From positions 248,001 through 312,000 of the forward strand of contig JACRPY010000006.1 in NCBI GenBank assembly GCA_016222945.1: a DNA stretch of 64,000 nucleotides, in the 5' to 3' direction. Each line of letters starts with the position of its first letter. The stretch's first letter is position 1. Of this stretch, positions 46,011 to 55,205 are shown piece by piece. The notes beneath the pieces are model-generated. The model did no database searches and had not been told where the DNA came from. It saw only the letters and a program-made list of their open reading frames with translations. The translations under genes were made by a program, and so were the position numbers. The DNA comes from Methanobacterium sp. GTDB lineage: Archaea; Methanobacteriota; Methanobacteria; Methanobacteriales; Methanobacteriaceae.

Positions 46011-49000
46011 ATGGAAAAGCAACTTAAAAATAATATTAAACCCTTTACATTGATAATAATTTTAAGCTCATTTTTTTTCTTTTTAGGTAGTCTTAACGTT
46101 GTTTCAGCGGATCAGAGTGCAATTTATGTCTCAACAGAGGGAAATGATAGTTGGGATGGTGAATATGCTGCTCACACTCCTGATACTCTTTTTGGTCCAA
46201 AATTAACTATAAAAAATGGTACAGGAACCGTTCTTGAAAACGGAATTGTTAACATTGCTTCAGGGACCTATAACGAGCATGATATAAACATTGATAAGAA
46301 TATGACTATTAATGGATCAGGCAGTAGTTCTACTATAGTTAATGGAACATACAGCGGAAGAATATTCAACATAGCCAGTAATATTAATGTTACAATCTCT
46401 AATATGACAATCACCTGTGGTAAAGCACTTGATGGAGGTCAGGGAAGCGATGGAACTGAGAGTAATCCTGATGGTGGTTCTGGTGGTTCTGGTGGTTCAG
46501 GAGGGGCCATTTATAACGCGGGAAATCTATACATAAAAAATTGTAATATTAATTTTAATAATGCAGGTAGTGGTGGTTCTGGTGGCGATGGTTATTCTAT
46601 GGGCCCAGGTTTTGGAAAATTAGGTAGTGGTGGTTCTGGTGGTTCTGGAGGCTCAGGTGGAGCAATCTATAATTCAGGAATTCTTCAAATAACTGACTCT
46701 AATTTTATAAATAACTATTCTGGTTCTGGTGGTTCTGGTGGAGATGGGGGCAGTGGTATAGTTGTCGTGGGATCATACAATGGAGGAGATGGTGGTTCTG
46801 GAGGTAGTGGTGGTTCTGGTGGGGCCATTTATAACACTGGAACTATGAATATGTCTAACTGCATTTTTGACAATAATTATAATGGAAACGGTGGGGCTGG
46901 AGGCTCAGGGGGCAAAGGTAGTGAAACTATTGAAGGATTTGATGGAGGTAATGGTGGTTCTGGTGGTTCTGGTGGTTCCGGGGGAGCTATATGCAATAGT
47001 GGAACTGTGCATATAACTGGAAGTACATTAAATAACAATTATAATGGTGCTGGAGGAAAAGGCGGCGAAGGAGGTCGTGGAGGAAACGGTGAATTTTCTG
47101 CAGGTTCTGGGGGAAACGGCGGTTCAGGTGGAGCTGGAGGCTCAGGAGGAGCCATATATAATTCAAACTACCTAGATGTACAATCCTCTTCTTTAAACAA
47201 TAATCATAACGGTAATGCAGGTTCAGGTGGAAATGGAGGACATGGTGGAGGTAGTCTTGATGCAAAACATGGGGGTAATGGTGGTTCTGGAGGCCAGGGT
47301 GGTTCAGGAGGAGCTATTTATAACACTGGAACTTTGAATATAACTGGAAGTACATTAAATGATAATTATAATGGTGCTGGTGGTTCTGGTGGTAGTGGTG
47401 GTTCTGGTGGCGATGGTGCTGATGCAGGTACTGGAGGCGATGCAGCTAATGGCGGTTCTGGCGGTTCTGGTGGGGCCATTTATAACACTGGAACTATGAA
47501 TATAACTGGAAGTACATTAACTGGTAATTTTAATGGTAATGGCGGAGTTGGAGGTAATGGTGGTTCTGGTGGCGATGGTGCTGATGCAAGGGCTGGTGGT
47601 TCTGGTGGTTCTGGTGGTTCTGGTGGTTCAGGAGGGGCCATTTATAATACAGGCACATTAACCATAAATACATCTAATATTAATAACAATCATAATGGTA
47701 ATGGAGGAGATGGTGGTTCTGGTGGTTCTGGTGGTTCTGGAACGGATGCAGGTACTGGTGGAAATGGTAATAGTGGCGGTTCTGGCGGTTCTGGCGGAGC
47801 CATCTATAACATTGGAACTTTGGATATAACTGGAAGTACATTAAATGATAATTTTAATGGTTCTGGTGGTGCTGGTGGCAATGGTGCTGACGGAGGTCAT
47901 GGTGCAAACCCACGACACGGCGGTAACGCCGGTTCTGGTGGTGCTGGAGGCTCTGGAGGAGCTATATTTAATTCAGGTTCCATTTTAACAGTACGATCTT
48001 CTAATATTAACCGGAACCGTAATGGTAATGGTGGAAATGGAGGTATTGGTGGTGATGGAGGCAGCACCAGTACCATATTTAAATATGGCGGTGACGGAGG
48101 AGCGGGCGGTAACGGTGGCTCTAGCGGACATGGTGGTGCCCTTTATAATTCTGTAAATGATTTTTCCAGTACGCTCTATGTTTTAAACTCAAATCTTACC
48201 GATAATCATGCAGCTAATAGTGGAAATGGTGGACGCGGTGGTTATGGGGCGTCTGGTGGATGGTTAGGAGGTTCCGGACACGACGGTCCTGCTGGAAGAA
48301 AAGGTTTCAGTGGTTCTGGCGGCGCTATTTGGAATTTGAAGGGTACAGTATATATAATAGGTAATAATATACTTAATAATAAGGTTGGTTCTGGTGGCAG
48401 CGGTGGAGCTATTTCTTCTGAATCTGCTTTTAATTATATAAATTTTAATAGGATAATGGGAAATGATCCAATTCAAGTTGAAGTATTTGGATGGGGAGAT
48501 ATAAAATATAACTGGTGGGGTTCAAATGCACGTCCCAGTGGAGCTGTTATAGGAGGACTGAGTTTTGATCCTTGGATAATCCTTACTATTACTCCAGCAA
48601 ATACAGTTCCATATGAACATATTTTAAATGGTCAATTTGCAGGAATTACTGTTGATTTATTACATGATTCAAATGGTGTTTATCATGATCCTGCAGAAGG
48701 TCATGTTCCAGACCTGCCTATAAGTTTTACAAATCCAAGTTGGGGAAGTTATCAAGGTATAGTGCCAACTATTTTGACTAATGGAATCGCACAGATCACT
48801 TATCATGCAAATGGCGCTTTACCATTACCTGATTCAGTGCAGATTGCAGCGACTGTAGATGGAAATAACATATTAACTCATCTTGTTATTGAAGAAGATG
48901 ATAGTGTGAGCATTTCTGTTACAACAAACGGAGGAGGGCATTATCTCGATTTAAACGTTGGCGATACAGGTATATTCACTGTAACTTTGCATAATGATTA

Positions 49001-50810
49001 TGATACTACTGTTTCTAATGTACAACTTAAATTAACTGTACCTGCAGGATTCACTGTTAATCCTCCTTCTGGAACTAATTATGATCCTACAAGTGGTATT
49101 TGGACAATACCTAATTTAAATCCAGAAGAAACAATATCAATCACAATTACTAAATTATTTAACTCCGCTGATGCATCAAATAGCTTTATTTGTTCAGCAG
49201 AAATTTATTCTGGTCACCAGACAAATCCACCTATACCAGCAACAATTCATGTTAAATATGCTCCAGTTGAGCTTATAAAATCCGATAGTGCTAATGGAAG
49301 AGTAAATGTTGGCGAAGTATTCTACTATGTTATCACTATTCATAATCCGGGCCCAGATTCAGCAACAAACGTGACTTTAACTGATGTGCTGCCAGAAGGT
49401 CTTGAATTTGTGAAAGCTTCAGGGGGAGGAATATATGACTCTGTAACCAGAACAGTGAGATGGACTGGATACAATATACCTGTAGGTGATTATTTATTTT
49501 ATATTTACGTTAAAGCATTAAATCAAATAGCAGGAGAAGATATAACCAATAATGCATCTGAAACTCAAGCTGAATACCCATATCAAGCTCCAGTGCATGT
49601 AATATCAAATAATGATGTTGTGCATGTAAAAGAAGCCATTGTAACTGTTACTAACACAGCTAATGGTGGATTACAAAATATCCAGTTAAATGTAGGTTAT
49701 ATGGGAACTTTCACTGTAACTGTAACTAATAATGTTGGGGACGATGCTACAGGAGTTATTGTTTATGTTGATGCTCCAGATGGATTTACAGATTGGTATC
49801 AATCATCTGGAATTTACGATGGCCATGTATGGGATATTGGAACTCTTAAGGTTGGTGAAATTGTAACTCTTGTTGTAAGCGGTATTATGACACCTGAAAT
49901 GGCGGGAACAACAATTACAAATAATGCTAATGAGATTCAGAATGAATTTCCATTCCAGGCTGTTGCATTACCTGCAACAATTTATGTTAAAAAAACAAAC
50001 ATTTTATTTACAAATACGGTTGATAAAAGCCGTCCTGATGTCGGTGATTTAGTAACATTTACTATTAAAGTTAAAAATGTCGATGGGCCTGATCAAGCTA
50101 CTAATGTGGTTGTAAACGATTTATTAACAGGTTTTAATCTTGGAACAATTAGTAAAGGAACATATGATAATGGAATATGGACCATAGGCACATTAGATAT
50201 TGGAGAGGAAGCGATACTGACTCTTGTTGGTATGATAACACCAGACATGGCAGGTACAACCATTACTAACACTGCAGTGGAGACTCAATCTGAATATCCT
50301 CAATATAACATTACAAATACCAGCATATACGTGCCTAAATCAGATTTATATATTAAAGCTTCTTTAAGCAAAAAACCAATTGTAGGGACTATAATAACTA
50401 TAAAATTCAAATTAGGTAATAATGGGCCAGATCCGGCAGAAAATGTAAAAATAATATTTACAATACCAAAAGAACTTAAATATGTCAGTTTAAATGTAGA
50501 TCAGGGTTCAGTGGCTTATGATCCAACAACAAGGATAATAACATGGACTTTAGATAACGTACCAGTAGGGGACCCTTATTTATACCTTACAGTGAAAATA
50601 ATGGAATCAGGAACATATATAATCGATCCTTTAGTCTTTTCAGCAACCTATAATGTCAATACGCAAAGTAATCCTGGATATATTAAATTCAAAGCGTATA
50701 AATCTTCAAGTAAAACAGTTAAAATGCAGAAAACTGGAATACCAATAAACTGGGTTTTATTGGCAGTGTTAATGGTTATAAGTGGGTTGTTAATGCCAAA
50801 AAGAAGGTAA
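46011..50810 (+). CDS. very large adhesin-like surface protein with Gly-Ser loops, beta-helix and DUF11 repeats
   Basis: The 1599-residue protein has a signal peptide (residues 14-33), a beta-helix entry region (YVSTEGNDSWDGEY), then about 12 coils of the pattern GGAIYNtGtLnItgStlnnNyNG (residues about 150-830) each carrying a long Gly-Ser loop, then four DUF11-type beta domains (about 980-1560), and a C-terminal tail QKTGIP (1573-1578), a hydrophobic helix and PKRR. It is exported and probably anchored to the cell surface or pseudomurein wall. AAAGGAG precedes the ATG. The gene stands alone. Confidence 0.9.
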   Translation: MEKQLKNNIKPFTLIIILSSFFFFLGSLNVVSADQSAIYVSTEGNDSWDGEYAAHTPDTLFGPKLTIKNGTGTVLENGIVNIASGTYNEHDINIDKNMTINGSGSSSTIVNGTYSGRIFNIASNINVTISNMTITCGKALDGGQGSDGTESNPDGGSGGSGGSGGAIYNAGNLYIKNCNINFNNAGSGGSGGDGYSMGPGFGKLGSGGSGGSGGSGGAIYNSGILQITDSNFINNYSGSGGSGGDGGSGIVVVGSYNGGDGGSGGSGGSGGAIYNTGTMNMSNCIFDNNYNGNGGAGGSGGKGSETIEGFDGGNGGSGGSGGSGGAICNSGTVHITGSTLNNNYNGAGGKGGEGGRGGNGEFSAGSGGNGGSGGAGGSGGAIYNSNYLDVQSSSLNNNHNGNAGSGGNGGHGGGSLDAKHGGNGGSGGQGGSGGAIYNTGTLNITGSTLNDNYNGAGGSGGSGGSGGDGADAGTGGDAANGGSGGSGGAIYNTGTMNITGSTLTGNFNGNGGVGGNGGSGGDGADARAGGSGGSGGSGGSGGAIYNTGTLTINTSNINNNHNGNGGDGGSGGSGGSGTDAGTGGNGNSGGSGGSGGAIYNIGTLDITGSTLNDNFNGSGGAGGNGADGGHGANPRHGGNAGSGGAGGSGGAIFNSGSILTVRSSNINRNRNGNGGNGGIGGDGGSTSTIFKYGGDGGAGGNGGSSGHGGALYNSVNDFSSTLYVLNSNLTDNHAANSGNGGRGGYGASGGWLGGSGHDGPAGRKGFSGSGGAIWNLKGTVYIIGNNILNNKVGSGGSGGAISSESAFNYINFNRIMGNDPIQVEVFGWGDIKYNWWGSNARPSGAVIGGLSFDPWIILTITPANTVPYEHILNGQFAGITVDLLHDSNGVYHDPAEGHVPDLPISFTNPSWGSYQGIVPTILTNGIAQITYHANGALPLPDSVQIAATVDGNNILTHLVIEEDDSVSISVTTNGGGHYLDLNVGDTGIFTVTLHNDYDTTVSNVQLKLTVPAGFTVNPPSGTNYDPTSGIWTIPNLNPEETISITITKLFNSADASNSFICSAEIYSGHQTNPPIPATIHVKYAPVELIKSDSANGRVNVGEVFYYVITIHNPGPDSATNVTLTDVLPEGLEFVKASGGGIYDSVTRTVRWTGYNIPVGDYLFYIYVKALNQIAGEDITNNASETQAEYPYQAPVHVISNNDVVHVKEAIVTVTNTANGGLQNIQLNVGYMGTFTVTVTNNVGDDATGVIVYVDAPDGFTDWYQSSGIYDGHVWDIGTLKVGEIVTLVVSGIMTPEMAGTTITNNANEIQNEFPFQAVALPATIYVKKTNILFTNTVDKSRPDVGDLVTFTIKVKNVDGPDQATNVVVNDLLTGFNLGTISKGTYDNGIWTIGTLDIGEEAILTLVGMITPDMAGTTITNTAVETQSEYPQYNITNTSIYVPKSDLYIKASLSKKPIVGTIITIKFKLGNNGPDPAENVKIIFTIPKELKYVSLNVDQGSVAYDPTTRIITWTLDNVPVGDPYLYLTVKIMESGTYIIDPLVFSATYNVNTQSNPGYIKFKAYKSSSKTVKMQKTGIPINWVLLAVLMVISGLLMPKRR
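46461..48420 (+). repeat. tandem Gly-Ser codon repeats within the adhesin gene
   Basis: Units of GGTGGTTCT and close variants (GGTGGCTCT, GGAGGCTCA) recur dozens of times in the coils between residues 150 and 800. Each block lies in the loop preceding a GGAIYN coil. The nucleotide repeats are imperfect and often interrupted by Asp, Ala or Asn codons. Such stretches are prone to length change by slippage or recombination, always in steps of whole codons when functional. Confidence 0.8.
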
Positions 50811-50968
50811 GTTTTCAGCTAAAATCTTATTTTTTATTTTTATTAATTTAACTTGAATGAGGTATATGCTTAATTTTAATAATAATTTTAAATAAAGATA
50901 ATTATGATTAAATAGTATTGACATTGGAAATAAAATTAATTTTAAACCTTATTTTAGAGGAAAACATT

Positions 50969-51880
50969 ATGAAAGTTTTATGTATAACTGAAGAATCTCT
51001 CTTCCGGCCTGAAGCTGTAAGATGGAGAAAAAGAATGGGTCTTTTAGAACCAATAGGGGATACAGTGGTTATTTTACCCTGCAGCATGAGAAAACCTTAT
51101 TCATCATCAAGATCCCACATGATCTTCCAGAAAGCCACAAAAGGCATTCAGGAAGTTATTTTAACTTCTCCCTTTGGAATCTGCCCTCGTGAAATGGAAA
51201 AAACATATCCAATACAATCCTATGACACTTCAACCACAGGAGAATGGTCACATGAAGAAATTAAAGTCGTTGGTGAATGCCTTAAAGATTATGTTGGCGA
51301 AAAAGAAGTAATTGCACATGTAGAAGGAGGTTACAAGCAGGTGTGTGAAAAATATCTTGAGGAAGCTGTTTATACATGTAAGGATGGTAAAACCACATCA
51401 CGAGAATCATTTTTAAACCTTAAAGAGGAAGTGAAAAAACATCCAAGGATTAAAGGAAGAGTTAAAACATTAAACATGCTTAGATCGATTGCAAGATATC
51501 AATTTAACAGTAAAGAAGCTGATGCTTTGATACCAGACGATGTTAAAGTTCTGGGGAGATTTGATAGAAGAATAATGGTAAATGGAAAGCAAATTGCTAC
51601 GTTACATTTTAAAAATGGTCTTTATTCATTGAATTTAGAAGGAGGAAATATATTAAAAAATATCCATAAAAAATGGATTAATATCAACTTTGAACTTAAA
51701 ACAAACTCTCTTCTGTCTCCAGGGGTGGCTGAAGCTGATCATGATATAATTCCCGGTGATGAAGTCGTAATTTTAAAAGATGAAGAAGTTATAGGGGTGG
51801 GAAAGGCTATTTTAAGTGGAAAAGAGATGGAAATGGCTAGTAAAGGAGTTGCAGTTAAAGTAAGGCACAGAAAAAAATAG
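50969..51880 (+). CDS. archaeosine synthase-like protein (short ArcS, DUF5591-PUA)
   Basis: The 303-residue protein has the ArcS catalytic signature PCSMRKPYSSSRSH at residues about 40-53, followed by a helical region and a C-terminal PUA domain (about 230-303, ADHDIIPGDEVVILKDEEVIGVGKA in parts). ArcS adds lysine or another amine to preQ0 at position 15 of archaeal tRNA. This form lacks the N-terminal TGT-like domain of longer ArcS proteins. I placed the start at ATG 50969, behind AGAGG; a frame to 50918 has no ribosome binding site. Confidence 0.82.
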   Translation: MKVLCITEESLFRPEAVRWRKRMGLLEPIGDTVVILPCSMRKPYSSSRSHMIFQKATKGIQEVILTSPFGICPREMEKTYPIQSYDTSTTGEWSHEEIKVVGECLKDYVGEKEVIAHVEGGYKQVCEKYLEEAVYTCKDGKTTSRESFLNLKEEVKKHPRIKGRVKTLNMLRSIARYQFNSKEADALIPDDVKVLGRFDRRIMVNGKQIATLHFKNGLYSLNLEGGNILKNIHKKWININFELKTNSLLSPGVAEADHDIIPGDEVVILKDEEVIGVGKAILSGKEMEMASKGVAVKVRHRKK

Positions 51881-52065
51881 GCCATTACAAAAATATAAAT
51901 AACTTTAAGTAATATAAATAAAGACATTAAAACACCCTATTTTTAAATAATATAAAATTAAAAAGCAGATTTATTTGGAAGTATGGGGTAAAATAAACTA
52001 AAATAAGTTTAACTAATTAAAAAAATAGGTAAATCTATTAAATTTACTAATTATGAGGAGATATT

Positions 52066-52359
52066 ATGTCAGAAGAAATAATAGGAAAAATTAAAGAAGC
52101 ATTATCAACAGTAGCTGACCCTCACATGGGTATCAGTATAGTTGAAATGGGAATTGTCCAGAACATTGATATAGATGAAAATGACACTACTGTTGCAAAA
52201 ATTACTATTAGACCAACAAATCCTGGCTGTATGAGTGCTGCAAACATTGCTATGAACGCAAAAATGGCAGCAGAAAAAGTAGATGGAATTGATAAGGTCG
52301 AAATAGTTGTTGAAGGCCATATGATGGCTGATGCAATTTCTGAAATGGTTAATAAATAA
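52066..52359 (+). CDS. MIP18/DUF59 family iron-sulfur assembly protein
   Basis: The 97-residue protein matches the MIP18 family (LSTVADPHMGISIVEMGIVQNI, IRPTNPGCMSAANIAMNA in parts), whose conserved Cys in NPGC is required for iron-sulfur cluster delivery or SufT-like function. It would act in the cytosol on Fe-S enzymes, which are abundant in methanogens. GAGGAG precedes the ATG. It shares its orientation with adk, 29 bp downstream. Confidence 0.9.
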   Translation: MSEEIIGKIKEALSTVADPHMGISIVEMGIVQNIDIDENDTTVAKITIRPTNPGCMSAANIAMNAKMAAEKVDGIDKVEIVVEGHMMADAISEMVNK

Positions 52360-52388
52360 CTTTTTTTAATTTTTTAACGGGGCAGTAG

Positions 52389-52946
52389 ATGGAATTACCT
52401 TATAACGTTGTAATCGTTACAGGCGTTCCGGGAGTTGGTAAAACAACAATCTGCAGACGAATATCTGGAACTTTAGGCTATGAATATGTAAATTATGGGG
52501 ATCTGATGCTTTCTATTGCAAAAAGCAGAGATCTTGCTTCTACAGATATTGAAATGTTCTCTTTGGACATGGAAACTCAACATGAAATCTGGAAAAGCAC
52601 AGCATTAAAAATAAAGGAAAAGAAAAACGTTCTTGTAGATTTGCATGGTGTAGATCAATCATTAATTGGATATATCATTTCACTGCCAGTTGAAATTATA
52701 AAACCAGATATAATCTTTGTAATAGAGTCTTTGGAAGATAAAATACTTAAACAGAGAAATAAAGACACAAAAATAAGAATTGTTGATAATATAAAAAGCT
52801 TAAAAGAACATATGGGTATTTTAAGGAATACAATGGCAATATGCTCTGTTTTATTTGCTTGTAATCTAGTAATAATGAAAAATGATGATTTAGAGGAATG
52901 TTTAAATAAAATGGAAAACATTCTAAATAATAGCAACACTGCTTAA
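52389..52946 (+). CDS. adkA: archaeal adenylate kinase
   Basis: The 185-residue protein has the P-loop GVPGVGKTT at residues 12-20, the AMP-binding NYGDLM, and VDLHGVD, in the pattern of the archaeal trimeric adenylate kinase, which differs from the bacterial lid-containing form. It interconverts AMP, ADP and ATP. The C-terminus, from KEHMGILRNTMAICSVLFACN, forms the trimer contacts in the family. An inverted repeat AGGTTTCAT/ATGAAACCT lies after the stop. Confidence 0.9.
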   Translation: MELPYNVVIVTGVPGVGKTTICRRISGTLGYEYVNYGDLMLSIAKSRDLASTDIEMFSLDMETQHEIWKSTALKIKEKKNVLVDLHGVDQSLIGYIISLPVEIIKPDIIFVIESLEDKILKQRNKDTKIRIVDNIKSLKEHMGILRNTMAICSVLFACNLVIMKNDDLEECLNKMENILNNSNTA

Positions 52947-53071
52947 AACAAAACAGGTTTCATTAGCAAAGTTTATATATGATGAAACCTAAACCTTGAA
53001 ACTACCTTTTTACAGGTTTTGAAATCTTTAAAAAAGCCAATTAAATATTTGGATTTTAATTAATTGATGGG

Positions 53072-53144
<73 letters not shown>

Positions 53145-53322
53145 TTAATTATTAATTTTAATTATTTTAATTTTCAGTAAATATTAAATTATTTAAAAAA
53201 ATGAAATGTAGTTGCAAAAAATTTATAACTGAAAATGTTATATATTAATAGTTGGAGCAATGTGGTAATTAATTACCTCATTTTATTCTATTTTTTTTAT
53301 TACAGATTTATATGGTATTTAT

Positions 53323-54381
53323 TTAGATTATATTCATGTCAGCGCTGCATTTTGCAAATTCACGGAGTTTTTTAACGGCTTCTCCAGATTTAACTGATTT
53401 AAATCCAAGTTTAACACCATCTTTGAAGTTGTCGACAATTCCTGCTACAAAAAGAATTGCACTGACATTTACAAGGCATAAATCAAGTCTGGCGCGGTCT
53501 GTTTCAGTTTCATCTCTGCATTTTAAAACATCAAGAGTAATCTTCTTATTTTCATCAAGATTATCAGATGCTTTTATAAGTTTTTTATCTGTTTTTACAA
53601 TGCCAAAATCTTCAGGATAAACATATTTTATTTCAATTTTATTATTATCAAGTATTGCAATCTTAGTTTTACCGATAGTGGATATTTCGTCCATTGCAGG
53701 GTTTCCTTCCCCATCAAATCCATGGACTACCATTGCTCTTTTAACACCTAAATTTTTAAGAACATTGGCCATTATTTCAACATATTCAGGGTCAAAAACT
53801 CCAAGTAATTGAATATCTGCATTTGCAGGAGAGGTAAGCGGACCTAAAATATTAAAAACAGTTCTAATACCAAGTTCTTGCCTTACAGGCATCACATGCT
53901 TCATTGCTGGGTGAAAATTAGGTGCAAACATGAATCCAATATTCGTTTCTTCCATGCATTTTTCTACTTGGCGAGCATCTGTATCTATGTTAACACCAAT
54001 AGCTTCCAGTATATCAGCACCGCCGCATTTACTTGTAATACTCCTATTTCCATGTTTTGCAATCACCACTCCACAAGAAGCTGCAATTATGGCAGAAATC
54101 GTGCTTATATTGAATGTTTTAAGCTTATCTCCTCCAGTTCCACATGTGTCAACTAAAGGCTTAGTTATATTTGGTGAAACAGGTACGCAGACTTTGCGCA
54201 TAGCTTTTACAAATCCAGTGATTTCTTCAATTGTTTCTCCTTTCATGGAAAGTGAGGTTAAAAAAGAAGCTATTTGAATATCACTGGCATTACCACTAAC
54301 TATTTGCATCATACATTCATAAGATTCTATTTCACTTAGATCTTCATAAGCTACTACATTTTTTATGCATTTATTTATCAT
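53323..54381 (-). CDS. trpD: anthranilate phosphoribosyltransferase
   Basis: The 352-residue enzyme has the TrpD PRPP site DTCGTGGDKLKTFNIST and KHGNRSITSKCG, and HGFDGEGNPAMDEIS in the C-terminal domain. It joins anthranilate to PRPP in the second step of tryptophan synthesis. It is the last gene of trpEGCFBAD, 14 bp after trpA. GTGATTTT precedes the ATG. The N-terminal helical domain and glycine loops appear intact. Confidence 0.96.
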   Translation of the reverse strand: MINKCIKNVVAYEDLSEIESYECMMQIVSGNASDIQIASFLTSLSMKGETIEEITGFVKAMRKVCVPVSPNITKPLVDTCGTGGDKLKTFNISTISAIIAASCGVVIAKHGNRSITSKCGGADILEAIGVNIDTDARQVEKCMEETNIGFMFAPNFHPAMKHVMPVRQELGIRTVFNILGPLTSPANADIQLLGVFDPEYVEIMANVLKNLGVKRAMVVHGFDGEGNPAMDEISTIGKTKIAILDNNKIEIKYVYPEDFGIVKTDKKLIKASDNLDENKKITLDVLKCRDETETDRARLDLCLVNVSAILFVAGIVDNFKDGVKLGFKSVKSGEAVKKLREFAKCSADMNII

Positions 54382-54395
54382 AAAATCACGTAATT

Positions 54396-55205
54396 TTAAA
54401 TTTTGGTTGATTCATTAAGTTCCCTGCAGAATTCACCAATTTTTTTAATTATTAAATCTTCATCGTTAAGATTTTCAGTGATTATGTTTAATATGGCACT
54501 TGCAACAATTGCACCATCACCACCAGCACCTATAACTTCTTTTACTTGTTCGGGCTTAGAAATACCAAAACCCACACTAATTGGAAGGTTAGTATGGCTT
54601 TTTATCCTCTTTATTAGTTCAACAGTGCTTGTTTTAAGTTCAGATCGTGCTCCAGTGATTCCCATCACTGCAACAACATAAAGAAAACCAGAACACATAT
54701 TATTTATCTTCTGTAACCTTTCGTTGCTTGTAGTTTGGGCCGCCATGAAAATCTGTTGAATATCATGCTTTAGGGCAGCTTTAACAGCATCTTCTGCTTC
54801 TTCTGGAGGTAAATCTGCTGCAAGAATTGCATTTACTCCATTTTCATTTGCCATTTTATAAAATTCATCAATACCCATTTTATATATTAAATTATAATAA
54901 GTGAGAACTCCTATGGGGATATTGGTAAATTCTCTAACACGTTTTATAAATTCAAAACCACGGGTTGTGGTCATCCCGGCTTCAAGTGCCCTAATATCTG
55001 CTAATTGGACTGTAGGTCCATCTGCAACAGGGTCACTGAATGGAAAACCAATTTCCAGTGCATCAGCACCATTATCTACAAAGGTTTTAACTATTTTGAG
55101 GGATGTTTCAAAATCAGGGTCACCTGCAACAATAAAAGGGATGAATGCGCCTTCTTTTTTAGCTTTAACTCTCTGGAACATGTCTTCATAACTTTCTATA
55201 TTCAT
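54396..55205 (-). CDS. trpA: tryptophan synthase alpha subunit
   Basis: The 269-residue TIM barrel has FIPFIVAGDPD, the catalytic Glu in ALEIGFPFSDPVADGPTVQ (with its Asp just after) and the phosphate loop GFGISKPEQV. It cleaves indole-3-glycerol phosphate to indole for TrpB. The ATG overlaps the trpB stop (ATGA), with GGGGGTGA upstream, so the two chains are probably made in step. Confidence 0.97.
   Translation of the reverse strand: MNIESYEDMFQRVKAKKEGAFIPFIVAGDPDFETSLKIVKTFVDNGADALEIGFPFSDPVADGPTVQLADIRALEAGMTTTRGFEFIKRVREFTNIPIGVLTYYNLIYKMGIDEFYKMANENGVNAILAADLPPEEAEDAVKAALKHDIQQIFMAAQTTSNERLQKINNMCSGFLYVVAVMGITGARSELKTSTVELIKRIKSHTNLPISVGFGISKPEQVKEVIGAGGDGAIVASAILNIITENLNDEDLIIKKIGEFCRELNESTKI

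Noticed and set aside
46461..48420. Repeats in the adhesin gene as a possible CRISPR array
   Set aside because: The repeats are codon-length, imperfect and all in one open frame encoding Gly-Ser loops; there are no uniform spacers.
53264..53277. Palindrome GGTAATTAATTACC between tRNA-Ile and trpD
   Set aside because: It resembles the MarR operator in part, but the core differs and it lies downstream of trpD rather than at a promoter; it may be part of a terminator or chance AT-rich symmetry.
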